DNA of 64,000 nt, taken from contig NZ_JABAII010000012.1 in the NCBI RefSeq assembly GCF_012641405.1, positions 1 through 64,000 on the forward strand, read 5' to 3'. Under the pieces are notes generated by a model. It saw only the letters and a program-made list of their open reading frames with translations. It had not been told where the DNA came from and made no database searches. Of the stretch, positions 1 to 10,130 are shown one piece after another; position 1 is the stretch's first letter, and each line of letters begins with the position of its first letter. The position numbers and the translations under genes were made by a program. Source of the stretch: Rhizobium sp. P40RR-XXII (GTDB lineage: Bacteria > Pseudomonadota > Alphaproteobacteria > Rhizobiales > Rhizobiaceae).

Positions 1-41
1 CGACAACCCGCTTTACCTGTATCTGCGGTCTCGGCGGCGTC

Positions 42-491
42 ATGCGACTGTTTCTTTGCCTTATCCCGCTACTGGCGCCGCTGCCCGCCTTTGCCGTCAA
101 TCCCGACGAGGTTCTGTCCGATCCGGCCCTGGAAGCGCGGGCGCGCACGATTTCGGCCGAACTGCGCTGCATGGTTTGCCAGAATCAATCCATCGATGAT
201 TCCAACGCGGATCTTGCCCGCGACCTGCGCCTGCTCGTGCGCAAGCGACTTGCCAACGGCGATACGGATCGGCAGGTGCTCGACTATATCGTTTCCCGCT
301 ATGGCGAGTTCGTGCTGCTCAAGCCGCGCTTGAGCGAAAAGACCTACATACTCTGGGGGGCGCCGATCGCGCTCTTCGTTGTGAGCGGATTGGCCTTGGT
401 CGTCTACGCCCGCCGCCGCGCCGGCAAGCCCACCGGCAAGCCTCTGAGCGACGAGGAAGAGGCGCAATTGAACGAGATCCTGGGAAAGTGA
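42..491 (+). CDS. ccmH: Cytochrome c maturation protein CcmH/CycL
   Basis: A 149-residue periplasmic thiol protein that helps reduce the apocytochrome c CXXCH cysteines for haem attachment by the CcmF/CcmH lyase complex. Visible: signal peptide (residues 1-18), the family motif LRCMVCQNQ with the redox pair Cys43/Cys46, and one C-terminal membrane span (about 102-122) followed by a short cytoplasmic tail. The length suits the short rhizobial CycL form. It should be the last gene of a cycHJKL-type operon. The 41 bases before it contain no stop in any frame and are probably the end of ccmF, but I cannot fix that reading frame. The next gene is 166 bp away and so probably has its own promoter. 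Confidence 0.93.
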   Translation: MRLFLCLIPLLAPLPAFAVNPDEVLSDPALEARARTISAELRCMVCQNQSIDDSNADLARDLRLLVRKRLANGDTDRQVLDYIVSRYGEFVLLKPRLSEKTYILWGAPIALFVVSGLALVVYARRRAGKPTGKPLSDEEEAQLNEILGK

Positions 492-657
492 CGCTGCCGT
501 CATTTCCTTCACCTCATTACCACCACTTCCTTACATTACGAATTTTTCATGGGGCGGACAGTTCGCTGTAAGGTGTCGCGCCCTATATATTTATCACCAC
601 GAACCAAAACCGGTTTGCCGGCGCAAATCCGGCAAGAAAAGAAAAGGTAACTTGCAT

Positions 658-2211
658 ATGTTCAGGAATATCAAGGACAGCCTGTCCCGCAGCACCGCTA
701 TGAAGGCCTCGGTCGTCGCCGGCCTCGCTGTCGCTGCTCTGGCCACGGGTGTTCCGGCCGAAGTCAGCCGTTCCTATGCCGATGCGGTCAATGTTCAGGC
801 GCCGCAGGTTCCAAGCTTTGCCAACGTGGTCGATGCCGTGTCGCCGGCCGTCGTCTCGGTTCGCGTCGAATCCCGTGTCAATGCGGCTGCGGATGAAGAC
901 GACTCCTTTGGTCTCGGCCGTGGCTTCGATGATCTTCCGGATGACCACCCGCTGAAGAAGTTCTTCCGCCAGTTCCAGCAGCAGCAGGGCCGAGGCCAGC
1001 AGCATGGCCAGAACCAGCAGAAGAATCCCGACGACAAGGGCCATCTGCGCCCAGTCGCTCAAGGGTCGGGCTTCTTCGTTTCGGAAGATGGCTATATCGT
1101 CACCAACAACCACGTCGTTTCCGACGGCGCGGCCTTTGTCGTCGTTCTCAACGACGGTACCGAGCTTGACGCCAAGCTCGTCGGTAAGGATTCCCGCACC
1201 GATCTCGCGGTGCTGAAGGTCGATCCCAAGGGCAAGAAGTTCACCTATGTCGGCTGGGCCGATGACGCGAAGGTTCGCGTCGGCGATTGGGTCGTTGCCG
1301 TCGGCAATCCGTTCGGCCTCGGCGGCACCGTCACCGCGGGTATCGTATCGGCTCGCGGCCGCGACATTCATTCCGGTCCCTATGACGATTACATCCAGAT
1401 CGACGCACCGGTGAACAAGGGCAACTCCGGCGGCCCGACCTTCAATCTCAACGGCCAGGTGGTCGGCATCAACACCGCGATCTTCTCGCAATCGGGCGGC
1501 AGCGTCGGCATCGCCTTTGCAATTCCGGCGACGACCGCCAAGGATGTCGTAGCCGACCTGATCAAGTCCGGCACCGTCTCGCGCGGCTGGCTCGGTGTGC
1601 AGATCCAGCCGGTCACCAAGGATATCGCCGAATCCCTCGGCCTTTCCGAGGCAAGCGGCGCACTCGTCGTTTCCCCGCAGGACGGCTCGCCCGGCCAGAA
1701 GGCCGGCATCAAGAACGGCGACGTCGTGACGGCGGTCAATGGCGACCCGGTCAAGGATCCGCGCGATCTCGCTCGCCGCATCGGCGCGATGCAGCCGGGC
1801 TCCAAGGTTGAGGTTTCGATCTGGCGCGCTGGCAAGTCGCAGTCTGTCACAGTCGAGCTCGGCACGCTTCCGGCCGATCAGAGCCAAGCCTCCAACGATG
1901 ACACGCAGCCGAGCCAGCCGCAGCAGCCGTCCTCAGAAAAGGCGCTCGCGGACCTCGGCCTCACTGTCGGCCCGTCCGATGACGGCAAGGGTGTTGCGAT
2001 CACTGGAGTCGATCCCGATTCCGATGCCGCCGATAAGGGCGTGAAGGAAGGCGAGAAGATCACCTCGGTCAATAACCAGCAGGTCTCCAGCGCCGGCGAC
2101 ATCGCCAAGGTCATCGAGCAGGCGAAAAAGGATGGCCGCACGCGTGCGCTGTTCCAGATCCAGTCGGGTGACGGCAGCCGCTTCGTTGCTCTGCCGATCA
2201 ACGCCGGCTGA
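658..2211 (+). CDS. degP: DegP/HtrA family periplasmic serine protease with two PDZ domains
   Basis: A trypsin-like periplasmic protease/chaperone that removes misfolded envelope proteins. Residues 1-40 form a signal peptide with a hydrophobic Ala/Val core. The catalytic triad is His in TNNHVVSDG (about 152), Asp in SRTDLAVL (about 182) and Ser in GNSGGPTF (about 257). PDZ1 spans about 310-400 and PDZ2 about 425-505, separated by a Ser/Gln/Pro linker. A Gln-rich loop (about 105-125) precedes the protease core. I chose ATG 658 over an in-frame TTG at 652 because AAGGT lies about 10 bases upstream of the ATG. Downstream are a strong terminator and then a two-component system, a context typical of rhizobial degP1. 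Confidence 0.95.
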   Translation: MFRNIKDSLSRSTAMKASVVAGLAVAALATGVPAEVSRSYADAVNVQAPQVPSFANVVDAVSPAVVSVRVESRVNAAADEDDSFGLGRGFDDLPDDHPLKKFFRQFQQQQGRGQQHGQNQQKNPDDKGHLRPVAQGSGFFVSEDGYIVTNNHVVSDGAAFVVVLNDGTELDAKLVGKDSRTDLAVLKVDPKGKKFTYVGWADDAKVRVGDWVVAVGNPFGLGGTVTAGIVSARGRDIHSGPYDDYIQIDAPVNKGNSGGPTFNLNGQVVGINTAIFSQSGGSVGIAFAIPATTAKDVVADLIKSGTVSRGWLGVQIQPVTKDIAESLGLSEASGALVVSPQDGSPGQKAGIKNGDVVTAVNGDPVKDPRDLARRIGAMQPGSKVEVSIWRAGKSQSVTVELGTLPADQSQASNDDTQPSQPQQPSSEKALADLGLTVGPSDDGKGVAITGVDPDSDAADKGVKEGEKITSVNNQQVSSAGDIAKVIEQAKKDGRTRALFQIQSGDGSRFVALPINAG

Positions 2212-2238
2212 TCGCTCCAGTGTGTGAAATGCATTCAA

Positions 2239-2275
2239 GAGGCCGCGCAGGCCACAGCTTGCGCGGCCTCTTTTT
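2239..2275 (+). terminator. Rho-independent terminator after degP
   Basis: An 11-bp GC-rich perfect stem (GAGGCCGCGCA / TGCGCGGCCTC) with a 10-base loop is followed directly by five T residues. It lies 28 bases after the degP stop. Confidence 0.9.
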
Positions 2276-2376
2276 AGAGCAATCCCAGAAAAGTGCTGCG
2301 CGGTTTTGCGTCCGGAATTGCGAGACAACAAAGCGATAGAGCGGTTCGGAGACCCGTGAAAAACTGAACCGCTCTA
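2276..2376. repeat. RIME-like composite intergenic palindrome (two modules)
   Basis: The left module begins AGAGCAATCCC and ends CGGAATTGC around a GGTTTTGCG core. The right module is the inverted repeat AGAGCGGTTC / GAACCGCTCT. The same two-module arrangement recurs at 54668-54764; the left module alone occurs at 44544 and the right module alone at 25336. This matches the description of Rhizobium-specific intergenic mosaic elements (about 100 bp, two palindromes). It sits between degP and the response regulator. Confidence 0.8.
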
Positions 2377-2494
2377 AGACGTTCAATAAGGCTGGCTCCA
2401 AGGCAGGTGAAAGATGACAACCACTGGCCAACATGCCGTGAATTCTTCCGATTCCCGTTGTGCCGAGACACCCTCGGCGGGTAATGTCGCCCAC

Positions 2495-3172
2495 ATGAAG
2501 ATTCTGATCATCGAAGACGATCTCGAGGCGGCAGCTTATCTCACCAAGGCGTTTCGCGAGGCCGGCATCGTTGCCGATCACGCCAGCGATGGTGAGAGCG
2601 GTCTCTTCATGGCCACCGAGAACACGTACGATGTCGCCATCATAGACCGCATGCTGCCACGCCGCGACGGATTGTCTGTTATCAGCGAGCTGCGCCGCAA
2701 GGGCGTGCATACGCCGGTTCTGATCCTTTCCGCGCTAGGCCAGGTGGACGATCGCGTTACGGGCCTGCGCGCCGGCGGTGACGACTACCTGCCGAAGCCC
2801 TATGCCTTCAGCGAACTTCTGGCGCGCGTCGAGGTGCTCGGCCGCCGCAAGGGCACGCCGGAGCAGGATGTCCTTTATCGCGTCGGCGATCTGGAGCTGG
2901 ATCGGCTCTCGCATGAGGTGCGGCGCGGCGGCAAGGAAATCCCGCTGCAGCCGCGCGAATTCCGCCTGCTGGAATATCTGATGAAGAATGCCGGCCAGGT
3001 CGTGACCCGCACCATGCTGCTGGAGAATGTCTGGGACTATCATTTCGATCCGCAGACAAATGTCATCGACGTCCATGTTTCGCGCCTGCGCTCCAAGATC
3101 GAAAAGGATTTCAGCCAGCCGCTGCTGAAGACGATTCGCGGTGCCGGATACATGATCAAGGACGAGGGATGA
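2495..3172 (+). CDS. OmpR-family two-component response regulator
   Basis: A DNA-binding regulator: receiver domain (1-115) with acidic pocket Asp8/Asp9, phospho-acceptor Asp51 in IIDRMLPRRDG, Ser79 and Lys101 (PKPYA); then an OmpR/PhoB winged helix (about 130-222) with the LQPREFRLLEYL and TRTMLLENVWDY segments. I chose ATG 2495 because family members begin at MKILIIEDD. An in-frame ATG at 2414 with AGGTGAAAG before it would add 27 unconserved residues and cannot be excluded. The stop overlaps the kinase start by 4 bases (ATGA), so the pair is translationally coupled. The signal sensed is unknown. Confidence 0.93.
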   Translation: MKILIIEDDLEAAAYLTKAFREAGIVADHASDGESGLFMATENTYDVAIIDRMLPRRDGLSVISELRRKGVHTPVLILSALGQVDDRVTGLRAGGDDYLPKPYAFSELLARVEVLGRRKGTPEQDVLYRVGDLELDRLSHEVRRGGKEIPLQPREFRLLEYLMKNAGQVVTRTMLLENVWDYHFDPQTNVIDVHVSRLRSKIEKDFSQPLLKTIRGAGYMIKDEG

Positions 3173-4584
3173 GTCGCTTTCGCGTCCTCTTCAAGTCCAC
3201 CGCCGTCCGCCTTTCCGCCCTTTACATTCTTCTCTTTGCGCTTTGCGCCGCGACGCTGGTCTTCTACGTCACGGCCATGTCCGAACGGTTGCTGACGGGG
3301 CAGATCCGCGACGCCGTCCAGCAGGAAGTCAATCAGGTCAAGCGCGCCTATGACATCGGCGGGCTGAACCTGCTTCTGCGCACGATGGAGCGCCGCGCCC
3401 GTCAGCCTGGCGCCAACCTCTATGTCATTGCCGGTCCTTCCGGCGATATTCTGGCCGGTAACGTCGCCTCCGTGCAGCCCGGCGTTCTCGGCCAGTCCGG
3501 CTGGACGGAGCTGCCCTTCGTCTACGAGCGCTACACGGACGCTTCCAACGATCCGGAACGGCGCCATCTGGCGATCGCCAATATCTTCATCCTCGACAAC
3601 GGCCTGCGCATCCTGATCGGCCGCGATCTCGGCGAGCCGGAGCGCTTCCGCGTGCTGGTGCGCCAGGCGCTGATGCTGGCGCTGGCGATCATGGGCCTCG
3701 GCGCGCTGGTCATCTGGTTCGGTATCGGCCGCAACGCGCTGAAGCGCATCGACCGGATGACGGACGCCAGCCGCAAGATCATGGCCGGCGACCTTTCCCA
3801 GCGTCTGCCGGTCGGCGGCTCCGGCGACGAGTTCGACCGCATGTCCGCATCGCTGAATGCGATGCTCGAGCGCATCGAGAAACTGAACGAGGGCTTGCGG
3901 CAGGTCTCCGACAATATCGCGCATGACCTCAAGACACCGCTCACACGCCTGCGCAACAAAGCGGCCGATGCGCTCGACAATGCCGACAGCGAAGGGCGTC
4001 GCGTCGCCCTGGAGGGCATCATCGGCGAGTCCGATCAGCTGATCCGCACCTTCAACGCGCTCTTGATGATTTCCCGTGTCGAGGCCGGATCGGTGGCTGC
4101 CGAAATGACCGATGTCGATCTTTCCTCCATCGTCGCCGATACCGCCGAACTCTATGAGCCGGTTGCCGAAGAGGCAGGCCTGGCGCTGACGGCGGATATC
4201 GAGCCCGATGTCGAGGTGCAGGGCAATCGCGAACTGATCGGCCAGGCGCTTTTCAACCTCATCGACAATGCCCTCAAATATGCCTCGGGCTGCAACGGCA
4301 AGCAGGCGATAACCTTCAGGCTGGTGCGCACGCACGATGCGGTCACGCTCGCCGTTGCCGATCACGGACCAGGCATCCCCGCTCATCAGCGCGGCGATGT
4401 GGTCAAGCGCTTCTTCCGCCTGGACGAAAGCCGTTCCAAGCCTGGAACCGGCCTTGGCCTCGCTCTTGTCGAGGCGGTCATGGAGCTGCATGGCGGCCTG
4501 CTGGAGCTTTCCGATACTGATCCCGACAGTGCCGATGCCAAGGGATTAACGGTCACCATGATCTTCCCCATGCAGAAACAATAG
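3169..4584 (+). CDS. Membrane sensor histidine kinase, partner of the upstream response regulator
   Basis: A 471-residue inner-membrane kinase: TM1 about 15-37, periplasmic sensor region about 38-160, TM2 about 165-186, HAMP about 187-240, HisKA with the phospho-acceptor His252 in IAHDLKTPLTR, and a HATPase domain with the N-box LIDNALKYA, G1 ADHGPGIP and G2 GTGLGLAL. It overlaps the regulator by 4 bases, the arrangement of a cognate pair. The periplasmic region shows no recognisable ligand domain. The next gene, glnE, starts 40 bases later and may be cotranscribed. Confidence 0.93.
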   Translation: MSRFRVLFKSTAVRLSALYILLFALCAATLVFYVTAMSERLLTGQIRDAVQQEVNQVKRAYDIGGLNLLLRTMERRARQPGANLYVIAGPSGDILAGNVASVQPGVLGQSGWTELPFVYERYTDASNDPERRHLAIANIFILDNGLRILIGRDLGEPERFRVLVRQALMLALAIMGLGALVIWFGIGRNALKRIDRMTDASRKIMAGDLSQRLPVGGSGDEFDRMSASLNAMLERIEKLNEGLRQVSDNIAHDLKTPLTRLRNKAADALDNADSEGRRVALEGIIGESDQLIRTFNALLMISRVEAGSVAAEMTDVDLSSIVADTAELYEPVAEEAGLALTADIEPDVEVQGNRELIGQALFNLIDNALKYASGCNGKQAITFRLVRTHDAVTLAVADHGPGIPAHQRGDVVKRFFRLDESRSKPGTGLGLALVEAVMELHGGLLELSDTDPDSADAKGLTVTMIFPMQKQ

Positions 4585-4624
4585 GTTAATCCTGCAGTAT
4601 CCGCTTGCTGTTGGGGAGAACTGC

Positions 4625-7585
4625 ATGACGACGACGCAAAGCGATTTGCTGCGGGATGTTCCGTCTGGGCGGTTGCGGCCTTTGAACCAGACCGAGACGA
4701 AGGCAGCACTTGCCGATCTCAAGCAGATCGGCGGGGCAGAGCCTGCCGTCGCTGCCTTGCTCGCCGAGGAGAGCGCATCGCGGGATTTCATCGTCGCTGC
4801 GCTCACTCTGTCTCCTCATCTGCGCGAGATCGCCAATCTCGAACCGTCGCTCCTCGTTGCCGCCATCGAGAGGCCATTGTCGCCTCAGCTCGAAACGCTG
4901 ATCGAAGAGGCCCGCCGCGCCTGGCTGCCGGCCGAGGAGGCAAGCTCTTCGCCTTCAGAATCCGAGGTGATGAGCCGCCTGCGCATCGCCAAGCGCCGTG
5001 CCGCCTTTCTGATCGCGCTCGCCGATCTCGCCGGCATTTATAATGGCAAGGCGACGACCCTTTGGCTGAGCAGGCTTGCCGAAGCTTCCATCTCGGCGGC
5101 GATCGACCATCTGCTGCTGTCGTCGCACGAAGCCGGCAAGATTTCGCTGCCCGATCCCGCATCCCCGAGCCAGAAGTCAGGGCTGATCGTGCTCGGCATG
5201 GGCAAGCTCGGCGCCGAGGAATTGAACTATTCGTCCGACATCGATCTCGTCGTCTTCTTCGATGAGACGGCAGGCATCGTGCCCGATCCGGATGACGCCA
5301 TCGATATCTTCCCGCGGCTGATGCGGCGGCTGGTGCGCATCCTGCAGGAGCGCACGGCGGATGGTTATGTCTTCCGCACCGATCTTCGCCTGCGTCCCGA
5401 TCCCGGCGCGACGCCGCTGGCAATCCCCGTTGATGCGGCGTTGATCTATTACGAGGGCAGGGGGCAGAACTGGGAGCGCGCGGCCTTCATCAAGGCGCGC
5501 CCCGTTGCCGGCGATATCGCCGCCGGCCAGGCGTTCATCCGCGATCTCGTGCCCTTCGTCTTCCGCAAATATCTGGACTATGCCGCGATATCAGACATTC
5601 ATTCGATCAAGCGGCAGATCCATGTGCACAAGGGCCACGGAGCGATCGCCGTCAAGGGCCACAACGTCAAGCTTGGCCGAGGCGGCATTCGCGAGATCGA
5701 GTTCTTCGTGCAAACGCAGCAGCTCATTGCCGGCGGCCGCATGCCGGCATTGCGTTGCCGGTCGACCGAGCAAACGCTCGCCGAGCTGACCGAAGCGAAG
5801 TGGATCGGCGCGGAAACCCGCGATGAGCTGACATCAGCCTACTGGTTCCTGCGCAATGTCGAGCATCGCATCCAGATGGTGCGCGACGAGCAGACGCATT
5901 TGCTGCCGGAAACCGATGCCGAGCTCCGGCGTATCGCCTTCATGATGGGCTTTGCCGACGTGACAGCCTTCTCCGAGGCTCTGGTGACGATGCTGAAAAC
6001 GGTCGAGCGGCGTTATGCGCGCCTGTTCGAGCAGGAAATGAAATTATCGTCCGAAACCGGCAATCTGGTTTTTACCGGCCAGGGCGACGATCCCGACACG
6101 CTGGAGACGCTGCGCCGTCTCGGCTTCGAAAGGCCATCCGACATCGCCAATGTGATCCGTACCTGGCACTACGGCCGATATCGCGCCACCCAATCGGTGG
6201 AAGCGCGCGAGCGGCTGACGGAACTGACGCCCGAACTGCTGCGTGTCTTCGGCGAAAGCAAGCGTGCCGACGAGGCGCTGCTGCGCTTCGACAGCTTCAT
6301 CTCCGGCCTGCCGGCGGGCATTCAGCTCTTCTCGCTGCTCGGTACCAATCCGGCGCTACTTTCCCTCATCGTCAACATCATGTCCTCGGCGCCGCGTCTT
6401 GCCGAGATCATCGCGGCCAAGCCGCACGTCTTCGACGGCATGCTGGATCCGGGCCTCATGGCCGAATTGCCGACGCGCGATTATCTCGCCGAGCGCATCA
6501 GGAGTTTCCTGTCGCCTGCAAGACACTATGAAGAGGTGCTGGACCGCCTGCGCATCTTCGCGTCCGAACAACGCTTCCTGATCGGCATCCGTCTGTTGAC
6601 GGGCGCGATCGGCGGGCAGATGGCGGCTCGAGCCTTCACCTACCTCGCCGATCTGATCGTCGAGGCGGCGCTGGATGCGGTTATGAAGGAAATCCGCGTG
6701 GCGCACGGCGAATATCCCGGCGGTCGCATCGCTGTCGTCGGCATGGGCAAGCTCGGCAGTTTCGAGCTGACGGCGGGGTCCGACATAGACATCATCCTGC
6801 TCTATGACTACGACGACACGGCCGGTGAATCTTCCGGCACGAAGCCGCTCGACGCCACCCGCTATTTCACGCGCATCACCCAGCGCCTGATTGCGGCGCT
6901 CTCGGCACCGACGGCCGAAGGCATCCTCTACGAGGTGGATATGCGCCTGCGTCCTTCAGGCAACAAGGGACCTGTCGCCACACGCATCAACTCCTTCGAG
7001 AAGTATCAGCGCACGGAGGCCTGGACCTGGGAGCATATGGCGCTTTCGCGGGCACGCTTGATCGGCGGCGACGAGGCGTTGGTGAACGACGCCGAGCGCA
7101 TCATCGGCGAAGTTCTCTCGGCAAAGAGGGACACCGCCAAGGTCGCAAGGGATGTTCGCGAGATGCGCGGCCTAATCGAGCAGGAAAAGCCGCCCGAAAA
7201 CATCTGGGACCTGAAGCTGATCCCCGGCGGCCTGATCGATATCGAATTCATCGCGCAATATTTGCGGCTGATCGCGCCCGAGCGTGGCGTCGGCATCGAC
7301 GCGAACGGGCTCAGCACGGCGGAAGCGTTGAAATTGCTGGGCGCCAGCCTGATGAATCGCAATGACCTCGATGTCTGCCTGGAGGCCCTGCACCTCTATA
7401 CGGAACTGTCGCAGCTCATCCGGCTCTGCATCGACGGCTCGTTCGATCCGCAGAACGCGCCCTCGGGGCTGATCGAGCTGGTCTGCCGCGCCGGCGACTG
7501 CCCGGATATCCGCACGCTGGAAGCGGAGCTGAAGCGGCTGTCAAAGGCGGTGCGGAAGATATTCCAGGCGACCGTTGAAAGCTGA
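4625..7585 (+). CDS. glnE: Bifunctional glutamine synthetase adenylyltransferase / adenylyl-removing enzyme
   Basis: A cytoplasmic 986-residue enzyme that adds and removes AMP on glutamine synthetase in response to PII and glutamine. It contains two nucleotidyltransferase domains, each announced by GMGKLG: the first near residue 190 (followed by SSDIDLVVFFD, adenylyl-removing half) and the second near 706 (followed by GSDIDIILLYD, adenylylating half). Each is followed by an LR(L)RPD/PSG strand and a helical PII-response region. The length matches the family (about 950-990). It ends exactly where the convergent kinase gene ends, with no intergenic DNA. Confidence 0.97.
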   Translation: MTTTQSDLLRDVPSGRLRPLNQTETKAALADLKQIGGAEPAVAALLAEESASRDFIVAALTLSPHLREIANLEPSLLVAAIERPLSPQLETLIEEARRAWLPAEEASSSPSESEVMSRLRIAKRRAAFLIALADLAGIYNGKATTLWLSRLAEASISAAIDHLLLSSHEAGKISLPDPASPSQKSGLIVLGMGKLGAEELNYSSDIDLVVFFDETAGIVPDPDDAIDIFPRLMRRLVRILQERTADGYVFRTDLRLRPDPGATPLAIPVDAALIYYEGRGQNWERAAFIKARPVAGDIAAGQAFIRDLVPFVFRKYLDYAAISDIHSIKRQIHVHKGHGAIAVKGHNVKLGRGGIREIEFFVQTQQLIAGGRMPALRCRSTEQTLAELTEAKWIGAETRDELTSAYWFLRNVEHRIQMVRDEQTHLLPETDAELRRIAFMMGFADVTAFSEALVTMLKTVERRYARLFEQEMKLSSETGNLVFTGQGDDPDTLETLRRLGFERPSDIANVIRTWHYGRYRATQSVEARERLTELTPELLRVFGESKRADEALLRFDSFISGLPAGIQLFSLLGTNPALLSLIVNIMSSAPRLAEIIAAKPHVFDGMLDPGLMAELPTRDYLAERIRSFLSPARHYEEVLDRLRIFASEQRFLIGIRLLTGAIGGQMAARAFTYLADLIVEAALDAVMKEIRVAHGEYPGGRIAVVGMGKLGSFELTAGSDIDIILLYDYDDTAGESSGTKPLDATRYFTRITQRLIAALSAPTAEGILYEVDMRLRPSGNKGPVATRINSFEKYQRTEAWTWEHMALSRARLIGGDEALVNDAERIIGEVLSAKRDTAKVARDVREMRGLIEQEKPPENIWDLKLIPGGLIDIEFIAQYLRLIAPERGVGIDANGLSTAEALKLLGASLMNRNDLDVCLEALHLYTELSQLIRLCIDGSFDPQNAPSGLIELVCRAGDCPDIRTLEAELKRLSKAVRKIFQATVES

Positions 7586-9901
<2,316 letters not shown>

Positions 9902-9994
9902 CGCTTTAGCCTTGTCCCTCGTGCGATTCGCTGCGCCGCTCGCCCGAATCTGCCTTAATGAATCATTCGTGATTCGGCTTGTCCAGAGGGTGCG

Positions 9995-10013
9995 GTAAAA
10001 CTTTCTTAACCAT
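9995..10013. promoter_or_regulatory. Candidate CtrA-binding box upstream of the PleC-like kinase
   Basis: GTAA-N7-TTAA followed by CCAT, one mismatch from the full CtrA consensus TTAA-N7-TTAA and containing the half-site TTAACCAT. It lies about 95-110 bases before the kinase start. A single near-match can arise by chance. Confidence 0.3.
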
Positions 10014-10079
10014 CTGCGATTTCAGCGTATTTTGCACACGCAGCGGTAAGTTGCGCATATTCGGGACTCGCTGGAGATG

Positions 10080-10104
10080 AAAAGGCCGATGCAAATCAGC
10101 CTTT
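10080..10104 (-). terminator. Weak terminator after pepN
   Basis: On the minus strand AAAGGC and GCCTTTT pair across a 12-base loop, 27 bases after the pepN stop. The stem is short (6 bp) and the T-run is brief. Confidence 0.35.
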
Positions 10105-10130
10105 GAGATCGGTGCGCGAGGAGATCGCAA

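Noticed and set aside
583..1887. Long minus-strand ORF inside degP
   Set aside because: It lies wholly over a high-confidence protease gene with intact motifs; long antisense ORFs are expected in GC-rich third-position-biased DNA.
3040..4491. 483-residue minus-strand ORF over the two-component genes
   Set aside because: It overlaps motif-rich regulator and kinase genes, and the translation is low in hydrophobic order with no family motif.
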